Below, in pieces: positions 51,325 to 60,902 of a stretch of DNA of 64,000 nt. The translations under genes were made by a program, and so were the position numbers. Position 1 is the first letter of the stretch. Each line of letters opens with the position of its first letter. Under the pieces are notes generated by a model. The model searched no databases. It saw only the letters and a list, made by a program, of their open reading frames with translations, and had not been told where the DNA came from. This stretch comes from Membranihabitans maritimus (lineage in GTDB: Bacteria; Bacteroidota; Bacteroidia; Chitinophagales; Saprospiraceae): assembly GCF_021729145.1 (NCBI RefSeq), contig NZ_JAJSLW010000002.1:186001-250000 (forward strand). The letters are read 5' to 3'.

Positions 51325-54300
51325 TTAGAAGGATACGTTAATTGAGAAATTATAACTTTTCACGGCGGGATATGTAAAACCTCCAAAGCCGTCGTCCCCG
51401 TTGCCATTGGCCCGGTTACTTTCCGGGTCATACCCAGAAAACGGTGTACTCAACCACAAATTATTTCCCACAAAACTGACGCGTGCTCCTTTCATTGGAA
51501 TGGTTTCAAACCACTTCATAGGCAACTGATAAGAGAGCGATAGGTTTCTCAATCGAACCCAGTCGGCGTCTTCTACAAAATTTTCAGTGATACCGCGGTA
51601 AACATTACGATAAAAACCAGCTCCATAGTCCACACCATCAGGTCCCACGCCCTGTCCTTTAAAAACCTCCATCGTATTTGGTGAACCGTCTGCCAGGACT
51701 CCGTCAAAAACGACCATGTCTTCACGATCAAGAGTGTATGGTGAAATTCCAAAAGCCGCAAAGAAGTTGTCCATTTGATTGTACTTTTGGACCCCCTGGC
51801 GGGTATCAAAAAGAGCCGTTAGTGTCAAATCCTTCCATGTAAAAGTAGTAGATAAAGATCCAAACCACTTGGGTTGGGTGTTTCCGAGTATAAGCTGATC
51901 TGTATTCCGCTCCGGGAACCCATCTTCTCCGATTAAAATGGGGGCGTCTTCATCAATGAATTTAGGATCGGAAGGGTTGGGATTATATCGTGCATAACTT
52001 GTACCATATATATTTCCGTATGCTTCCCCTGGTACCAGATTTAAAGAAGCCGTGGCTCCTGCATAACCGTAGTGGCTGCCCAGGAAGATCTGGTCTACGC
52101 CTTCGATGATCTCCAATACTTCATTTTTATTGGAAGTATAGTTGAATCGAAGGTCCCAGCTAAAGTTGTTTGTTCTAATAGGGGTAACATCTAACCCTAT
52201 TTCTACACCCTGGTTTTTAATTGATCCTGCATTTAGGATAAAAGTCGTAAACCCGGTCGTTTCGGAAGTAGGTACGGGAACGATTTGATCTTCACTCACA
52301 TGGTTGTAGTAGGTGAAGTCCAGGCCTACCCGGCTTCCTATTGCAGATAGTTCAAGGCCTGCTTCAAAAGTAGACGTGCGCTCCGGAGACAGAGTGGAAG
52401 AACCTTTTGTATTTTGTCTAGTGAAGGCACCTATGTCATCTGTTCCATACGTAACATTTGTTCTGTAGGGATCTGTATCTTTTCCGATTTCAGCATAGGA
52501 CAACCGTACTTTCCCAAAGTCAAAAAATCCCTGAAAAGGTTCAAAGTGTTCAGTAAATACGTATCCCAGGCTAAAGGAAGGATAAAAGAAGGAACGGTTT
52601 TCCATTGGCAATGTTGAACTCCAGTCATTCCTACCGGTTATGGTAAGGTACAGAGCCCTGTCATAATCAATAGATATTTCCCCAAAAGCACCAATCAGTC
52701 TTTTTTGGGAGAGATAAGTAGAAGAAGATAGCGTTTCGGGGTTGACATTGTTAATGCTGAGCCAATTCCATACACTTAGTTCCTCTCCTTCTGTGGAAAT
52801 CCTGTTATAAGATTGGTCCAGAAGATCATGCCCAAGCAATAGGTTGGCCTGTATTTTGTCAGAGAATTCGTGATTAAAATTCAACATCAGGTTAGAGTTT
52901 ATATCCCGGCTTCTCATCCTTGTTTCTTCGACAAATCCCAGTCCATTATCTTCGTGGACATTTTCACCTTCAATGCCTGTGGGACCTGGTGCTCTTCTGT
53001 ATCTAAAATCAGAGTATTGGTCCAGTCCCAAGCGATAATTAATACCAAACCAATCCGTAACCTGGTAATTTATGTTGAAGTTTCCAATATACCGGTCTAC
53101 ATCGTCTGTCAACTTATTGGTCTTGGCTCCATAGGTAGGATTATTTCCTACGGCACCGTCGTTGCGATAGCCTTTCATTGTACCGTCTTCAAATTCAAAA
53201 TCTTTAACATCGACCCTGGGAGACCAATAGGTTAGACTTTCATTATAACGGTCAGCATTTACCCGGTCTCCACCTGAATTGATATAACTAATACCGGCAT
53301 CGATTTTAACCTTGTCGGTAGCTTGAATACTTCCGTTAAACCGGGCTGATAAATTTCCATAATTGGAAAAAGGCAATACCCCAACGTGATCGAGGTTTGA
53401 GAGAGACAACCTAAAGTTTGATTTGTCTGTGCCTGCTCCCATGGCAAGAGTGTTTCGCCACTTATTTCCTTTTTGATACCCGTTTATATAATTATTGTAC
53501 AAGATATCAGGATGCGAAGGGTCAATTGATTTTGCTTCTTCAATGGATGGTCCCCATGTGGGCCAGAAAGAATTAGGGTCATAACTTCCCAGATATCCCT
53601 GTGTGTACTTTCTTTGTGTCTCCGGGTGTTTGTTAATCTCTTCAATGCCATAGGTAGAAGTGTAGTCAACGGTTAATTTACCTTCCTTCCCTTTTTTGGT
53701 AGTGATAATTACAGCACCATTGGCAGCTCGTACACCGTATAATGCTGTTGCTGCACCTCCTTTCAGAATACTCATGGATTCTATGTTATCGGGGTTAATG
53801 TCCCCTACCCTGTTGGACATATTTCGACTTTCTCCTCCACCGACGGTATATGTAGAATTATCTATGGGCACTCCGTCCACGATAAACAGGGGTTGGTTAT
53901 TGGCTCCCGGGTCCAGCGAATTAATTCCTCGTATAACAATTCTAGATGACTGTCCCGGACCGCCACCACTTGAAGTAATTTGTACGCCCGTAGCCTTCCC
54001 CTGCATAGCATTTACCAGGTTGTCCTGGCCAGAAACCTCCAGGTCCTTTGCATCAATATTTTCGACTGCATAAGGCAGGGCTTTTTTATCCCTGGAAATG
54101 TTCTGGGCAGTAATCACTACTTCATTAAGCTCATTACCTTCCATCATAACCACATCTATGGTTGACTGGTCTCCTATTTCCACTTCTTTGCTTTGATAAC
54201 CGACGTAAGAAAAGCGTAGGGTTTGACCTTCTTCGGCCATAAGGCTGTATTTGCCATTAAAATCAGTCACGACCCCTTCATCGGTTTCGACTATCACAAT

Positions 54301-54429
54301 ATTAGCAGCGATAAGAGGAAGGCCGTCTTCATCTGTGACCGATCCTTCGATTCTTTTTTCCTGTCCGATTAAGGAAAAACTACTCGCCAAAACGGCAAAT
54401 AGGGTTAATAGTAAAAATTTTGTTTTCAT
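51325..54429 (-). CDS. SusC/RagA-family TonB-dependent transporter
   Basis: An outer-membrane receptor of about 1034 residues with signal peptide MKTKFLLLTLFAVLASS, CarboxypepD_reg-like domain (RIEGSVTDEDGLPLIAANIV), plug (LFIVDGVPIDNSTYTVGGG, MSILKGGAATALYGVRAANG) and beta-barrel to SYNFSINVSF. I chose the ATG at 54429 because it directly begins a signal peptide. Upstream in-frame starts at 54438 (ATG) and 54450 (TTG) add seven residues at most. It is paired with the SusD-like gene. Confidence 0.93.
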   Translation of the reverse strand: MKTKFLLLTLFAVLASSFSLIGQEKRIEGSVTDEDGLPLIAANIVIVETDEGVVTDFNGKYSLMAEEGQTLRFSYVGYQSKEVEIGDQSTIDVVMMEGNELNEVVITAQNISRDKKALPYAVENIDAKDLEVSGQDNLVNAMQGKATGVQITSSGGGPGQSSRIVIRGINSLDPGANNQPLFIVDGVPIDNSTYTVGGGESRNMSNRVGDINPDNIESMSILKGGAATALYGVRAANGAVIITTKKGKEGKLTVDYTSTYGIEEINKHPETQRKYTQGYLGSYDPNSFWPTWGPSIEEAKSIDPSHPDILYNNYINGYQKGNKWRNTLAMGAGTDKSNFRLSLSNLDHVGVLPFSNYGNLSARFNGSIQATDKVKIDAGISYINSGGDRVNADRYNESLTYWSPRVDVKDFEFEDGTMKGYRNDGAVGNNPTYGAKTNKLTDDVDRYIGNFNINYQVTDWFGINYRLGLDQYSDFRYRRAPGPTGIEGENVHEDNGLGFVEETRMRSRDINSNLMLNFNHEFSDKIQANLLLGHDLLDQSYNRISTEGEELSVWNWLSINNVNPETLSSSTYLSQKRLIGAFGEISIDYDRALYLTITGRNDWSSTLPMENRSFFYPSFSLGYVFTEHFEPFQGFFDFGKVRLSYAEIGKDTDPYRTNVTYGTDDIGAFTRQNTKGSSTLSPERTSTFEAGLELSAIGSRVGLDFTYYNHVSEDQIVPVPTSETTGFTTFILNAGSIKNQGVEIGLDVTPIRTNNFSWDLRFNYTSNKNEVLEIIEGVDQIFLGSHYGYAGATASLNLVPGEAYGNIYGTSYARYNPNPSDPKFIDEDAPILIGEDGFPERNTDQLILGNTQPKWFGSLSTTFTWKDLTLTALFDTRQGVQKYNQMDNFFAAFGISPYTLDREDMVVFDGVLADGSPNTMEVFKGQGVGPDGVDYGAGFYRNVYRGITENFVEDADWVRLRNLSLSYQLPMKWFETIPMKGARVSFVGNNLWLSTPFSGYDPESNRANGNGDDGFGGFTYPAVKSYNFSINVSF

Positions 54430-54444
54430 AATGCACATGTTTGT

Positions 54445-54465
54445 ATCCAACTTGCCCGGTTGGAT
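54445..54465. promoter_or_regulatory. Small inverted repeat at the start of the second susC
   Basis: ATCCAAC and GTTGGAT (54445-54451 and 54459-54465) form 7-bp arms with a 7-base loop, 16-36 bp before the preferred start codon. It may be an operator or leader hairpin. The rest of 54466-54755 is AT-rich with no gene seen. Confidence 0.3.
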
Positions 54466-54755
54466 GATCTAATAAAAATGAATGTAATTTTTGTATCAAT
54501 CAGAGTGTTAAATCTATAATTTCATATGTTTTGTATTCATTAAAGTTAATGGATACTTTGTCTAAATGAGATTTAACTATAAGTCAAATTTAATAAAAAA
54601 TTAATATTTAATTACCAAATTCCAGACAACTAATTACCAAAAATAAAAATGTTGTCAATTTCAATGTGGGCATGGGCAAGCTAAGTTGGGAAGATTGAAG
54701 AAATTATGCTTTGGTATATTGTTACAGGAACTATTGGATGGGAGTTGCCAGCAAC

Positions 54756-54798
54756 GAGTTACGAGAAAGTAAAAGATTAACTCAAAGCTCGAAACCCC
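54756..54798 (+). repeat. 43-bp direct repeat, left copy
   Basis: GAGTTACGAGAAAGTAAAAG and the following 23 bases are identical to 55637-55679. This copy lies 82 bp beyond the stop codon of the PIN toxin gene and runs into a 21-bp tandem duplication (CTCAAAGCTCGAAACC-like units at 54781-54822). Confidence 0.8.
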
Positions 54799-54879
54799 GG
54801 ACTCAAGGCTCGAAACTCTCGGCTCAGACAAAGGAAGATTGAGCTTTTAAAAAAACCATTCAATATGACTAATTATAAT

Positions 54880-55302
54880 TTAATCATAAACAAAAGATTT
54901 AAATTTCTTTGGGTGTAAAACATTTAGTGGAGGAAAAGTTAATTCTTTAAAAATGTCAAAATGTTTATCGAAAGTTATTAATGCATCTGCTGAAGCAGAT
55001 AGTGCTAAATCGGCAAATTTATTATCATCGGGGTCTTTTTTTATCAAACCCCACCTATAATGTGGTTCTGCAAAAATTACATTAGTAGCTGAACAAAGAA
55101 TACCAAGAACAAAATTTGCTGTTTTTTCAGAGTAAAAGTTTGTCAATTTTTCAGCGTATTCAGATAAAACTTCAGTACTTACCACCCAATTAAACTTCTT
55201 TTCCTCAAAAGCTTGGTAGATAATAAATTCAGGGTTAGAACGGTTAATTGTCGTTATTAAAACATTAGTATCAATGACTAATTTTAACTTTGGAAACGAC
55301 AT
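54880..55302 (-). CDS. PIN-domain toxin (VapC-like)
   Basis: A 140-residue PIN nuclease. The acidic metal-binding residues are Asp11 in LVIDTNVLI, Glu44/Glu48 in VSTEVLSEYAEK and the aspartates in DPDDNKFADLALSASADALITFDKHFD. It matches the 'PIN family toxin component' group and is expected to cut RNA. It starts 8 bp after the small partner gene, and the pair is flanked by 43-bp direct repeats. Confidence 0.9.
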   Translation of the reverse strand: MSFPKLKLVIDTNVLITTINRSNPEFIIYQAFEEKKFNWVVSTEVLSEYAEKLTNFYSEKTANFVLGILCSATNVIFAEPHYRWGLIKKDPDDNKFADLALSASADALITFDKHFDIFKELTFPPLNVLHPKKFKSFVYD

Positions 55303-55310
55303 AGCCTAAA

Positions 55311-55523
55311 TTATTGATCACGCAGCTTTTGGTAATCCTTACTTGTTATACCCTTTGCTTCAACAACTCTATTCACTTCTTCTTTCAATTTCCTGGAATA
55401 ATGATCGACTAACAAATCACGGATTTCAACAGATTCTTCATAGGTCATTTCTCGGTTAAAAATTCGAAGTAAACTCAGTTGTACCTCATTTAACCCGCTC
55501 ATCTCTTTATTTCCCGTTACCAT
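55311..55523 (-). CDS. Small antitoxin partner of the PIN toxin
   Basis: A 70-residue, charged, helical protein (LNEVQLSLLRIFNREMTYEESVEIRDLLVDHYSRKL) directly upstream of the PIN gene. Such short helical proteins are the usual antitoxins of this PIN group. The start may be the Met at residue 1 or 8. Function is inferred from position. Confidence 0.75.
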   Translation of the reverse strand: MVTGNKEMSGLNEVQLSLLRIFNREMTYEESVEIRDLLVDHYSRKLKEEVNRVVEAKGITSKDYQKLRDQ

Positions 55524-55636
55524 ATGTCATTATTATTTTATCATCAAGTGTATAAAGTTAAGTAAATTCCTTCCCATTTTCAAGATTACAACATTTTTTA
55601 GCTGTAGTGGAAAATTAGTAGTTTCCAAAAAGCTAT

Positions 55637-55679
55637 GAGTTACGAGAAAGTAAAAGATTAACTCAAAGCTCGAAACCCC
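55637..55679 (+). repeat. 43-bp direct repeat, right copy
   Basis: Identical over 43 bp to 54756-54798 and in the same orientation, 881 bp away. It ends 8 bp before the 3' end of uvrB. The copies are preceded by AGC plus a variable triplet in both places and followed by GGACT after zero or one extra base. Confidence 0.8.
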
Positions 55680-55687
55680 AGGACTTT

Positions 55688-57697
55688 CTAAAGCTTCTTC
55701 TTCAGTGCCATCATTTCATCTCGGTATTGAGCAGCAGAAATAAAATCGAGATCGGCAGCAGCCTTTTTCATCTTCTTTTCTGTGGCTTCTATGGCTTTTT
55801 CCAGTTGGTCTTTACTCATATACTCCACTATGGGGTCGGCTGCTTCTGTCGCAGCTTCCGTAGGCCCGGTATAAGCTTTTTTACCTCGAATATCAAGGAT
55901 GGATTTTGAGCTCAAGATCTCTTCCCTTGTTTTGGATACCGTTCTCGGGGATATATTATGTTCTTCGTTGTACGCTATTTGCTTAGCCCTTCTCCGGTTG
56001 GTTTCATCGATGGTTTTTTGCATGGAGTCTGTCATTTTATCCGCATAAAAAATGACAAGCCCGTTTTCATTTCTCGCAGCCCTACCGGCCGTTTGGGTAA
56101 GCGAACGTTCATTCCGTAAAAACCCTTCTTTATCTGCATCAATAATGGCCACCAGTGAAACCTCCGGCAGGTCAAGCCCTTCCCTTAGTAAATTTACTCC
56201 AATCAGTACATCAAAAACCCCTAATCTTAATTGCTGTAAAATTTCTACGCGTTCAAGTGTGTCAACTTCTGAGTGAATATACCGACATTTAATATCTATT
56301 TTTTGCAGGTAATCGGTCAATTCTTCGGCCATTCTTTTAGTCAACGTAGTAACCAGGACCCTTTCGCTTTTATTGATCCGTTGGTTGATTTCATCTAATA
56401 AGTCGTCTACCTGATTGTAGCTCGGGCGAACTTCAATTGGTGGATCAAGCAATCCGGTAGGGCGAACTACCTGCTCTACAATCAGTCCCCCTGTTTTCTC
56501 CAATTCATAATCCCCCGGAGTAGCGCTTACATAAATTATTTGATTGGTCATCCCCTCAAATTCTTCAAAATTTAAAGGTCGGTTATCCATGGCTGAAGGA
56601 AGGCGAAATCCGTAGTTTACCAGGTTCATTTTGCGCGCCCTGTCACCGCCCCACATGCCCCGGACTTGCGGAAGAGTAACGTGGCTTTCATCGATCACGG
56701 TTAGGTAATCTTCGGGAAAGTAATCCAGTAAGCAAAATGGACGGGATCCGGGCTCTCTTCCATCGAAAAACCTCGAATAATTTTCTACCCCATTGCAATA
56801 TCCTAATTCCCGGAGCATTTCCAGGTCAAATGTTACTCTTTCGTGAATGCGTTTGGCTTCGAAATACCTTCCGTCAGATTCAAAATATTTCTCCTGTTCT
56901 CTGAGTTCATCTTCGATGTGGGTAATAATACCATTGATTCTATCTTTTGGTGCAAGGTATAAGTTTGCAGGAAATATGGCTGCGTGTTCGAGATTTTCAA
57001 TGCGCTTTCCGGTTTCTATTTCAATCCTCTCAATTTCCTCTATTTCATCACCAAAAAATGTAACCCTGTACCCATAGTCTACATAAGGTAAATTAATGTC
57101 TACCGTATCTCCACGGACTCGAAAAGTTGCCCGGTTAAATTGGTTCTCGGTCCTCGAATATAGGCTGCCTACTAATTGATACAGGAATGAATTTCTCGTA
57201 ATTACCTTACCTTCATGGATTCGTATAATTCCCGTTTTGAAGTCTTCCGGGTTCCCCATGCCGTATATGCAAGAAACAGATGCTACAATTATGACGTCTC
57301 TCCTTCCAGACAGTAAAGAAGATGTAGCGCGCAACCTTAATTTATCAACTTCTTCATTAATTGATAGGTCTTTCTCTATAAAAGTATCTGATACAGCAAT
57401 ATAAGCCTCGGGTTGGTAATAATCATAGTAGGAAACAAAATATTCTACAGCGTTATTGGGAAAAAAATCACAAAATTCTCCGTACAATTGGGCTGTCAGG
57501 GTCTTATTGTGAGTAATCACCAATGTAGGTTTATTGACTTTCTCAATTACATTTGCGATGGTAAACGTTTTTCCGGAACCTGTTACCCCGAGCAACACCT
57601 GGGCTTCATCACCTGCATTGATTCCAGAAGTTAACTGATCAATCGCTACCGGCTGATCACCAGTGGGGGAATATGAGGATTCTAATTTAAATGGCAT
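55688..57697 (-). CDS. uvrB: UvrABC excinuclease subunit B
   Basis: A 669-residue UvrB. Walker A is GVTGSGKT (residues 37-44), the beta-hairpin is YFVSYYDYYQPEAYI, helicase motif II appears as DESHVTLPQVRGM and motif VI as QTAGRAARN. The C-terminal UVR motif that contacts UvrC is about residues 631-666. It verifies DNA damage in nucleotide excision repair. It is a single gene divergent from the hydrolase gene. Confidence 0.98.
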   Translation of the reverse strand: MPFKLESSYSPTGDQPVAIDQLTSGINAGDEAQVLLGVTGSGKTFTIANVIEKVNKPTLVITHNKTLTAQLYGEFCDFFPNNAVEYFVSYYDYYQPEAYIAVSDTFIEKDLSINEEVDKLRLRATSSLLSGRRDVIIVASVSCIYGMGNPEDFKTGIIRIHEGKVITRNSFLYQLVGSLYSRTENQFNRATFRVRGDTVDINLPYVDYGYRVTFFGDEIEEIERIEIETGKRIENLEHAAIFPANLYLAPKDRINGIITHIEDELREQEKYFESDGRYFEAKRIHERVTFDLEMLRELGYCNGVENYSRFFDGREPGSRPFCLLDYFPEDYLTVIDESHVTLPQVRGMWGGDRARKMNLVNYGFRLPSAMDNRPLNFEEFEGMTNQIIYVSATPGDYELEKTGGLIVEQVVRPTGLLDPPIEVRPSYNQVDDLLDEINQRINKSERVLVTTLTKRMAEELTDYLQKIDIKCRYIHSEVDTLERVEILQQLRLGVFDVLIGVNLLREGLDLPEVSLVAIIDADKEGFLRNERSLTQTAGRAARNENGLVIFYADKMTDSMQKTIDETNRRRAKQIAYNEEHNISPRTVSKTREEILSSKSILDIRGKKAYTGPTEAATEAADPIVEYMSKDQLEKAIEATEKKMKKAAADLDFISAAQYRDEMMALKKKL

Positions 57698-57761
57698 AGG
57701 TTATGATAAACATATATTGCTTAAATGTGGTTCAATTCTTGTTTGATAAAAGTAAAAATTT

Positions 57762-58526
57762 ATGTTGAAATTAAATTATCGCGCATTGGGTGAAGGCCAG
57801 CCTATGGTTATCCTTCACGGATTGTTTGGGTCGCTGGACAATTGGGCAACATTGGGGCGCAAGTGGTCAGAGGAATTTAACGTGATCCTTGTCGATTTGA
57901 GAAATCATGGAAAATCCCCCCATACATCTTCTCATTCTTACCCGGAGATGGCAGAAGACGTAAACCGGTTTTTGGAAGAACACGACCTTTTTGATGTCTG
58001 TTTATTAGGTCATTCCATGGGTGGCAAGGTTGCCATGCAAACAGCGCTTAGTTTTCCTGACCGGCTTAATTCGATAATTGTGGCAGATATGGCACCTAAA
58101 GCGTATCCCAGGGGGCATGATAAAATTTTTGAGGCAATGAACGCGTTGAACTTAAATGTGACTTCGCGAAAAGAGCTGGAGGAAAAATTATTTGAATATT
58201 TAGACGATAAGGGAATTGTGCTTTTTTTATCCAAGAACTTAAAGCGTTCTTCTACGGGCTTTGAATGGAAATTTAACAAAGAGGTATTGGAAAAGGATTA
58301 TGAAAAAATAATACGTGCTCTCCATTCATCAAACTCGTTTACAAAACCTGCTTTATTTATAAAAGGGGAAAAATCTCACTACTTAGCTGAAGAAGACGGG
58401 AGTATAATTGCGCCCTTGTTCCCGCAGTATCAGTTAAATATTATTGAAAATGCGGGTCATTGGATACATGCGGACAATCCAAACCGTTTTTATAATGTAG
58501 TCCGTCAATTTTTACATAAATTGTAA
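57762..58526 (+). CDS. Alpha/beta-hydrolase fold esterase (YbfF-like)
   Basis: A 254-residue hydrolase with oxyanion loop LHGLFGSLDNW, nucleophile elbow LGHSMGGK with Ser85, the acid probably in the FIKGEKSHYL region, and His233 in NAGHWIHADNP. The form LHGLFGSLDNWATLG is typical of YbfF-type acyl esterases. It is followed after 77 bp by the S41 protease gene on the same strand. Confidence 0.9.
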   Translation: MLKLNYRALGEGQPMVILHGLFGSLDNWATLGRKWSEEFNVILVDLRNHGKSPHTSSHSYPEMAEDVNRFLEEHDLFDVCLLGHSMGGKVAMQTALSFPDRLNSIIVADMAPKAYPRGHDKIFEAMNALNLNVTSRKELEEKLFEYLDDKGIVLFLSKNLKRSSTGFEWKFNKEVLEKDYEKIIRALHSSNSFTKPALFIKGEKSHYLAEEDGSIIAPLFPQYQLNIIENAGHWIHADNPNRFYNVVRQFLHKL

Positions 58527-58603
58527 AGCGGAGTGCAACGAAAGGAAGTTTTCCCATTGCAAACGAATAGATAAATATTTAATACTGCAAAACCAAAAAT
58601 CTT

Positions 58604-60241
58604 ATGAAGTTTTCACGAAATATACTTCTGCTTATATTCTTCCTAATGCCCTGGCTTTCCTTTGTCAATCAACCAATACAAAGTAAAGCATTTGAGATAA
58701 CGAAGAATCTGGAGATTTTTGCAGATGTCTACAAAAATCTTAATAAGCATTATGTTGAGGAACTGGACCCCTCCACTATAATTAATGTCGGATTAAAGGC
58801 CATGATGAAATCCCTTGATCCTTATACAAGGTTTTATTCGGAATCAGAAATTGAAAGTTACCGGTTTCAGACGGAAGGAACCTACGATGGGATAGGTGCC
58901 AGGATCAAAAAAATTGAAGATGCAATTACGATTATTGAACCCTATGAAGGAGGTCCTGCAGTGGAAGCCGGGTTGAGGGCCGGTGATAGAATATTGAGCG
59001 TTGATGGGGTAGACGTTCTGGGAAAATCCAATGAAGAGGTAAAAGATATTTTGTTGGGAACCGGTGGATCAGAAGTTGTATTGGGAATTGAGCGATATGG
59101 CACTGGGGCACTTGAAAAGATTACGGTTGAAAAAGGAGAAGTTAATATTAAAAATGTTCCTTATTCGGGAGTTATCAAGGATGGTTATGGTTACATTGCA
59201 CTGAGTACATTTACCGGAAATGCAGGAAAAAATGTTCGCGGCGCGTTGTTGGAAATGATGAATAACCACGAATTGAAAGGAATTATTTTTGATTTAAGGG
59301 GAAATGGAGGAGGATTGCTTCGTGAAGCAGTTGAAGTGTCCAATGTGTTTCTTCCGAAAAATAAAGTGATTGTTTCCACAAAAGGTAAAATAAAAGAAGA
59401 GCAAAGATCATATAAGACTATGAAAGATGCAGCTACACTGGAACTTCCTGTGGTTGTACTTGTCGATGAAAATTCAGCTTCTGCGTCGGAAATTGTAAGT
59501 GGTGCACTACAGGATTATGATCGTGCTGTATTATTAGGCGAACGAACGTATGGGAAGGGTCTTGTGCAAATAACGAGAAGCCTGCCATATAATAGCCAAA
59601 TGAAATTAACGACATCCAAATACTATATCCCCAGTGGCAGATGTATTCAATCTGTAGAATACGATGAAGAAGGGGAGCCAATAATGATCCCGGATTCTCT
59701 AAGGACGAAATTCAAAACGGAAAAGGGTCGGACTGTTTTGGATGGTGGTGGGGTCAAACCAGATGTTGAATTACCGCAACATTTAAATCCTGAAATATTA
59801 AAACACCTTCAGGAGAATAATATGATCTTTTATTATGCCAATGAATATTATTTGAATCACGAAGAGATTCCGGAAGCTGCTGAATTTGAATATGATGATT
59901 ACAAAGATTGGTTGAATTTTCTCAAAGCGAACAAGTTTCAATACCAATCCGATTTACAAAAGTCATTAGACAAATTTGTGGATGAATTGAATGATAAGGA
60001 ACGCTTTTCAAAGCAAATTACATCTATCTCATCGGAACTTTCTAAGGATAAGGAAATGGAGTTGGAAAAGTACAAAGATGTTATCCAGCAAGAAATCGGA
60101 AAGGAAATAGCGAGCAGGTATTATTTGCAAAAAGGGAAAATTTTGTATTCGTTGAGACATGACTTACAGATTGATAAAGCGATAGAAATAATGTCAGATT
60201 CTACGACATATAATTCTATTCTTTCCACATCGGATGAGTAA
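58604..60241 (+). CDS. C-terminal processing peptidase, S41 family
   Basis: A 545-residue exported serine protease. An N-terminal signal/anchor is followed by the CtpA helical part (NKHYVEELDPSTIINVGLKAMMKSLDPYTRFYSE), a PDZ domain (about 90-175, PAVEAGLRAGDRILSVDG) and the protease core. The catalytic dyad is Ser293 in NSASASEIVSG and Lys318 in GERTYGKGLVQ, with the 25-residue spacing of Prc. A long C-terminal helical region follows. It degrades or trims periplasmic proteins from their C-termini. Confidence 0.95.
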   Translation: MKFSRNILLLIFFLMPWLSFVNQPIQSKAFEITKNLEIFADVYKNLNKHYVEELDPSTIINVGLKAMMKSLDPYTRFYSESEIESYRFQTEGTYDGIGARIKKIEDAITIIEPYEGGPAVEAGLRAGDRILSVDGVDVLGKSNEEVKDILLGTGGSEVVLGIERYGTGALEKITVEKGEVNIKNVPYSGVIKDGYGYIALSTFTGNAGKNVRGALLEMMNNHELKGIIFDLRGNGGGLLREAVEVSNVFLPKNKVIVSTKGKIKEEQRSYKTMKDAATLELPVVVLVDENSASASEIVSGALQDYDRAVLLGERTYGKGLVQITRSLPYNSQMKLTTSKYYIPSGRCIQSVEYDEEGEPIMIPDSLRTKFKTEKGRTVLDGGGVKPDVELPQHLNPEILKHLQENNMIFYYANEYYLNHEEIPEAAEFEYDDYKDWLNFLKANKFQYQSDLQKSLDKFVDELNDKERFSKQITSISSELSKDKEMELEKYKDVIQQEIGKEIASRYYLQKGKILYSLRHDLQIDKAIEIMSDSTTYNSILSTSDE

Positions 60242-60248
60242 ATTGCAA

Positions 60249-60689
60249 TTATTTCAATTTCATATGTAGTATTGGATACGGCTTTCCAGTAGCATCTAAT
60301 TCGGAGCGTTCTGTGACCGTAAAACCGCAGTGCTTGTAAAACCCAACAGCCCTTTCATTTTGTTCGTTTACATCGACTGTATTGGTCCCGAGTTTTTCAA
60401 TGGCGAATTCCACTAACAATCTTCCCAGACCAATTCCGAAGTAGTCCGGATGTATGAACAGCATTTCAATATTTTTTCCAGTCGTTCCCAGAAATCCAAC
60501 TATTTCATCATTCTCAGTTCTAAGGACGCTCAGTTCTACAATATCCAGATATTTATCCAATATTAAAGGTTTATAGTATTCGATGTCTTCCTCTTTCAGG
60601 AAGTGATGAGTAGCGCGAACTGATTTTTCCCATATCCGAATGATTTCAGGATATTCATTTTTTGAGGCTTTTCCTATATTATGTTCCAT
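60249..60689 (-). CDS. GNAT-family N-acetyltransferase
   Basis: A 146-residue acetyltransferase: IIRIWEKSVRATHHFLKEEDI near the start, then IVGFLGTTGKNIEMLFIHPDYFGIGLGRLL (acetyl-CoA loop) and VDVNEQNERAVGFYKHCGF. The start region resembles YjaB/PA4866-like N-acetyltransferases. It is convergent with the S41 gene (7 bp between stops). Substrate unknown. Confidence 0.9.
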   Translation of the reverse strand: MEHNIGKASKNEYPEIIRIWEKSVRATHHFLKEEDIEYYKPLILDKYLDIVELSVLRTENDEIVGFLGTTGKNIEMLFIHPDYFGIGLGRLLVEFAIEKLGTNTVDVNEQNERAVGFYKHCGFTVTERSELDATGKPYPILHMKLK

Positions 60690-60831
60690 CCATACAAACT
60701 TCTAACTAAACGGCTCAAATATAGTAGATACTATTTACAGCAATTGGATGGAAAGGAAGAAATGCACGTAAATTTTGTTATATTTATAAAGTATAATTGA
60801 CTGGTTTTTGCATTTATTTTGCAAAGTGGAC

Positions 60832-60862
60832 TCAATTTAGTTTTTTTTATTTCAATTTAGTT
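60832..60862 (+). promoter_or_regulatory. Direct repeats before the AraC-family gene
   Basis: TCAATTTAGTT occurs at 60832-60842 and 60852-60862, 20 bp apart, followed by the palindrome TGACGTCA (60866-60873). The gene starts at 60903. Two-turn repeats suit an AraC-type regulator acting on its own promoter. Confidence 0.4.
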
Positions 60863-60902
60863 AGTTGACGTCATTTCAAATAATGATTTGTAGCCTAGAG
60901 CG

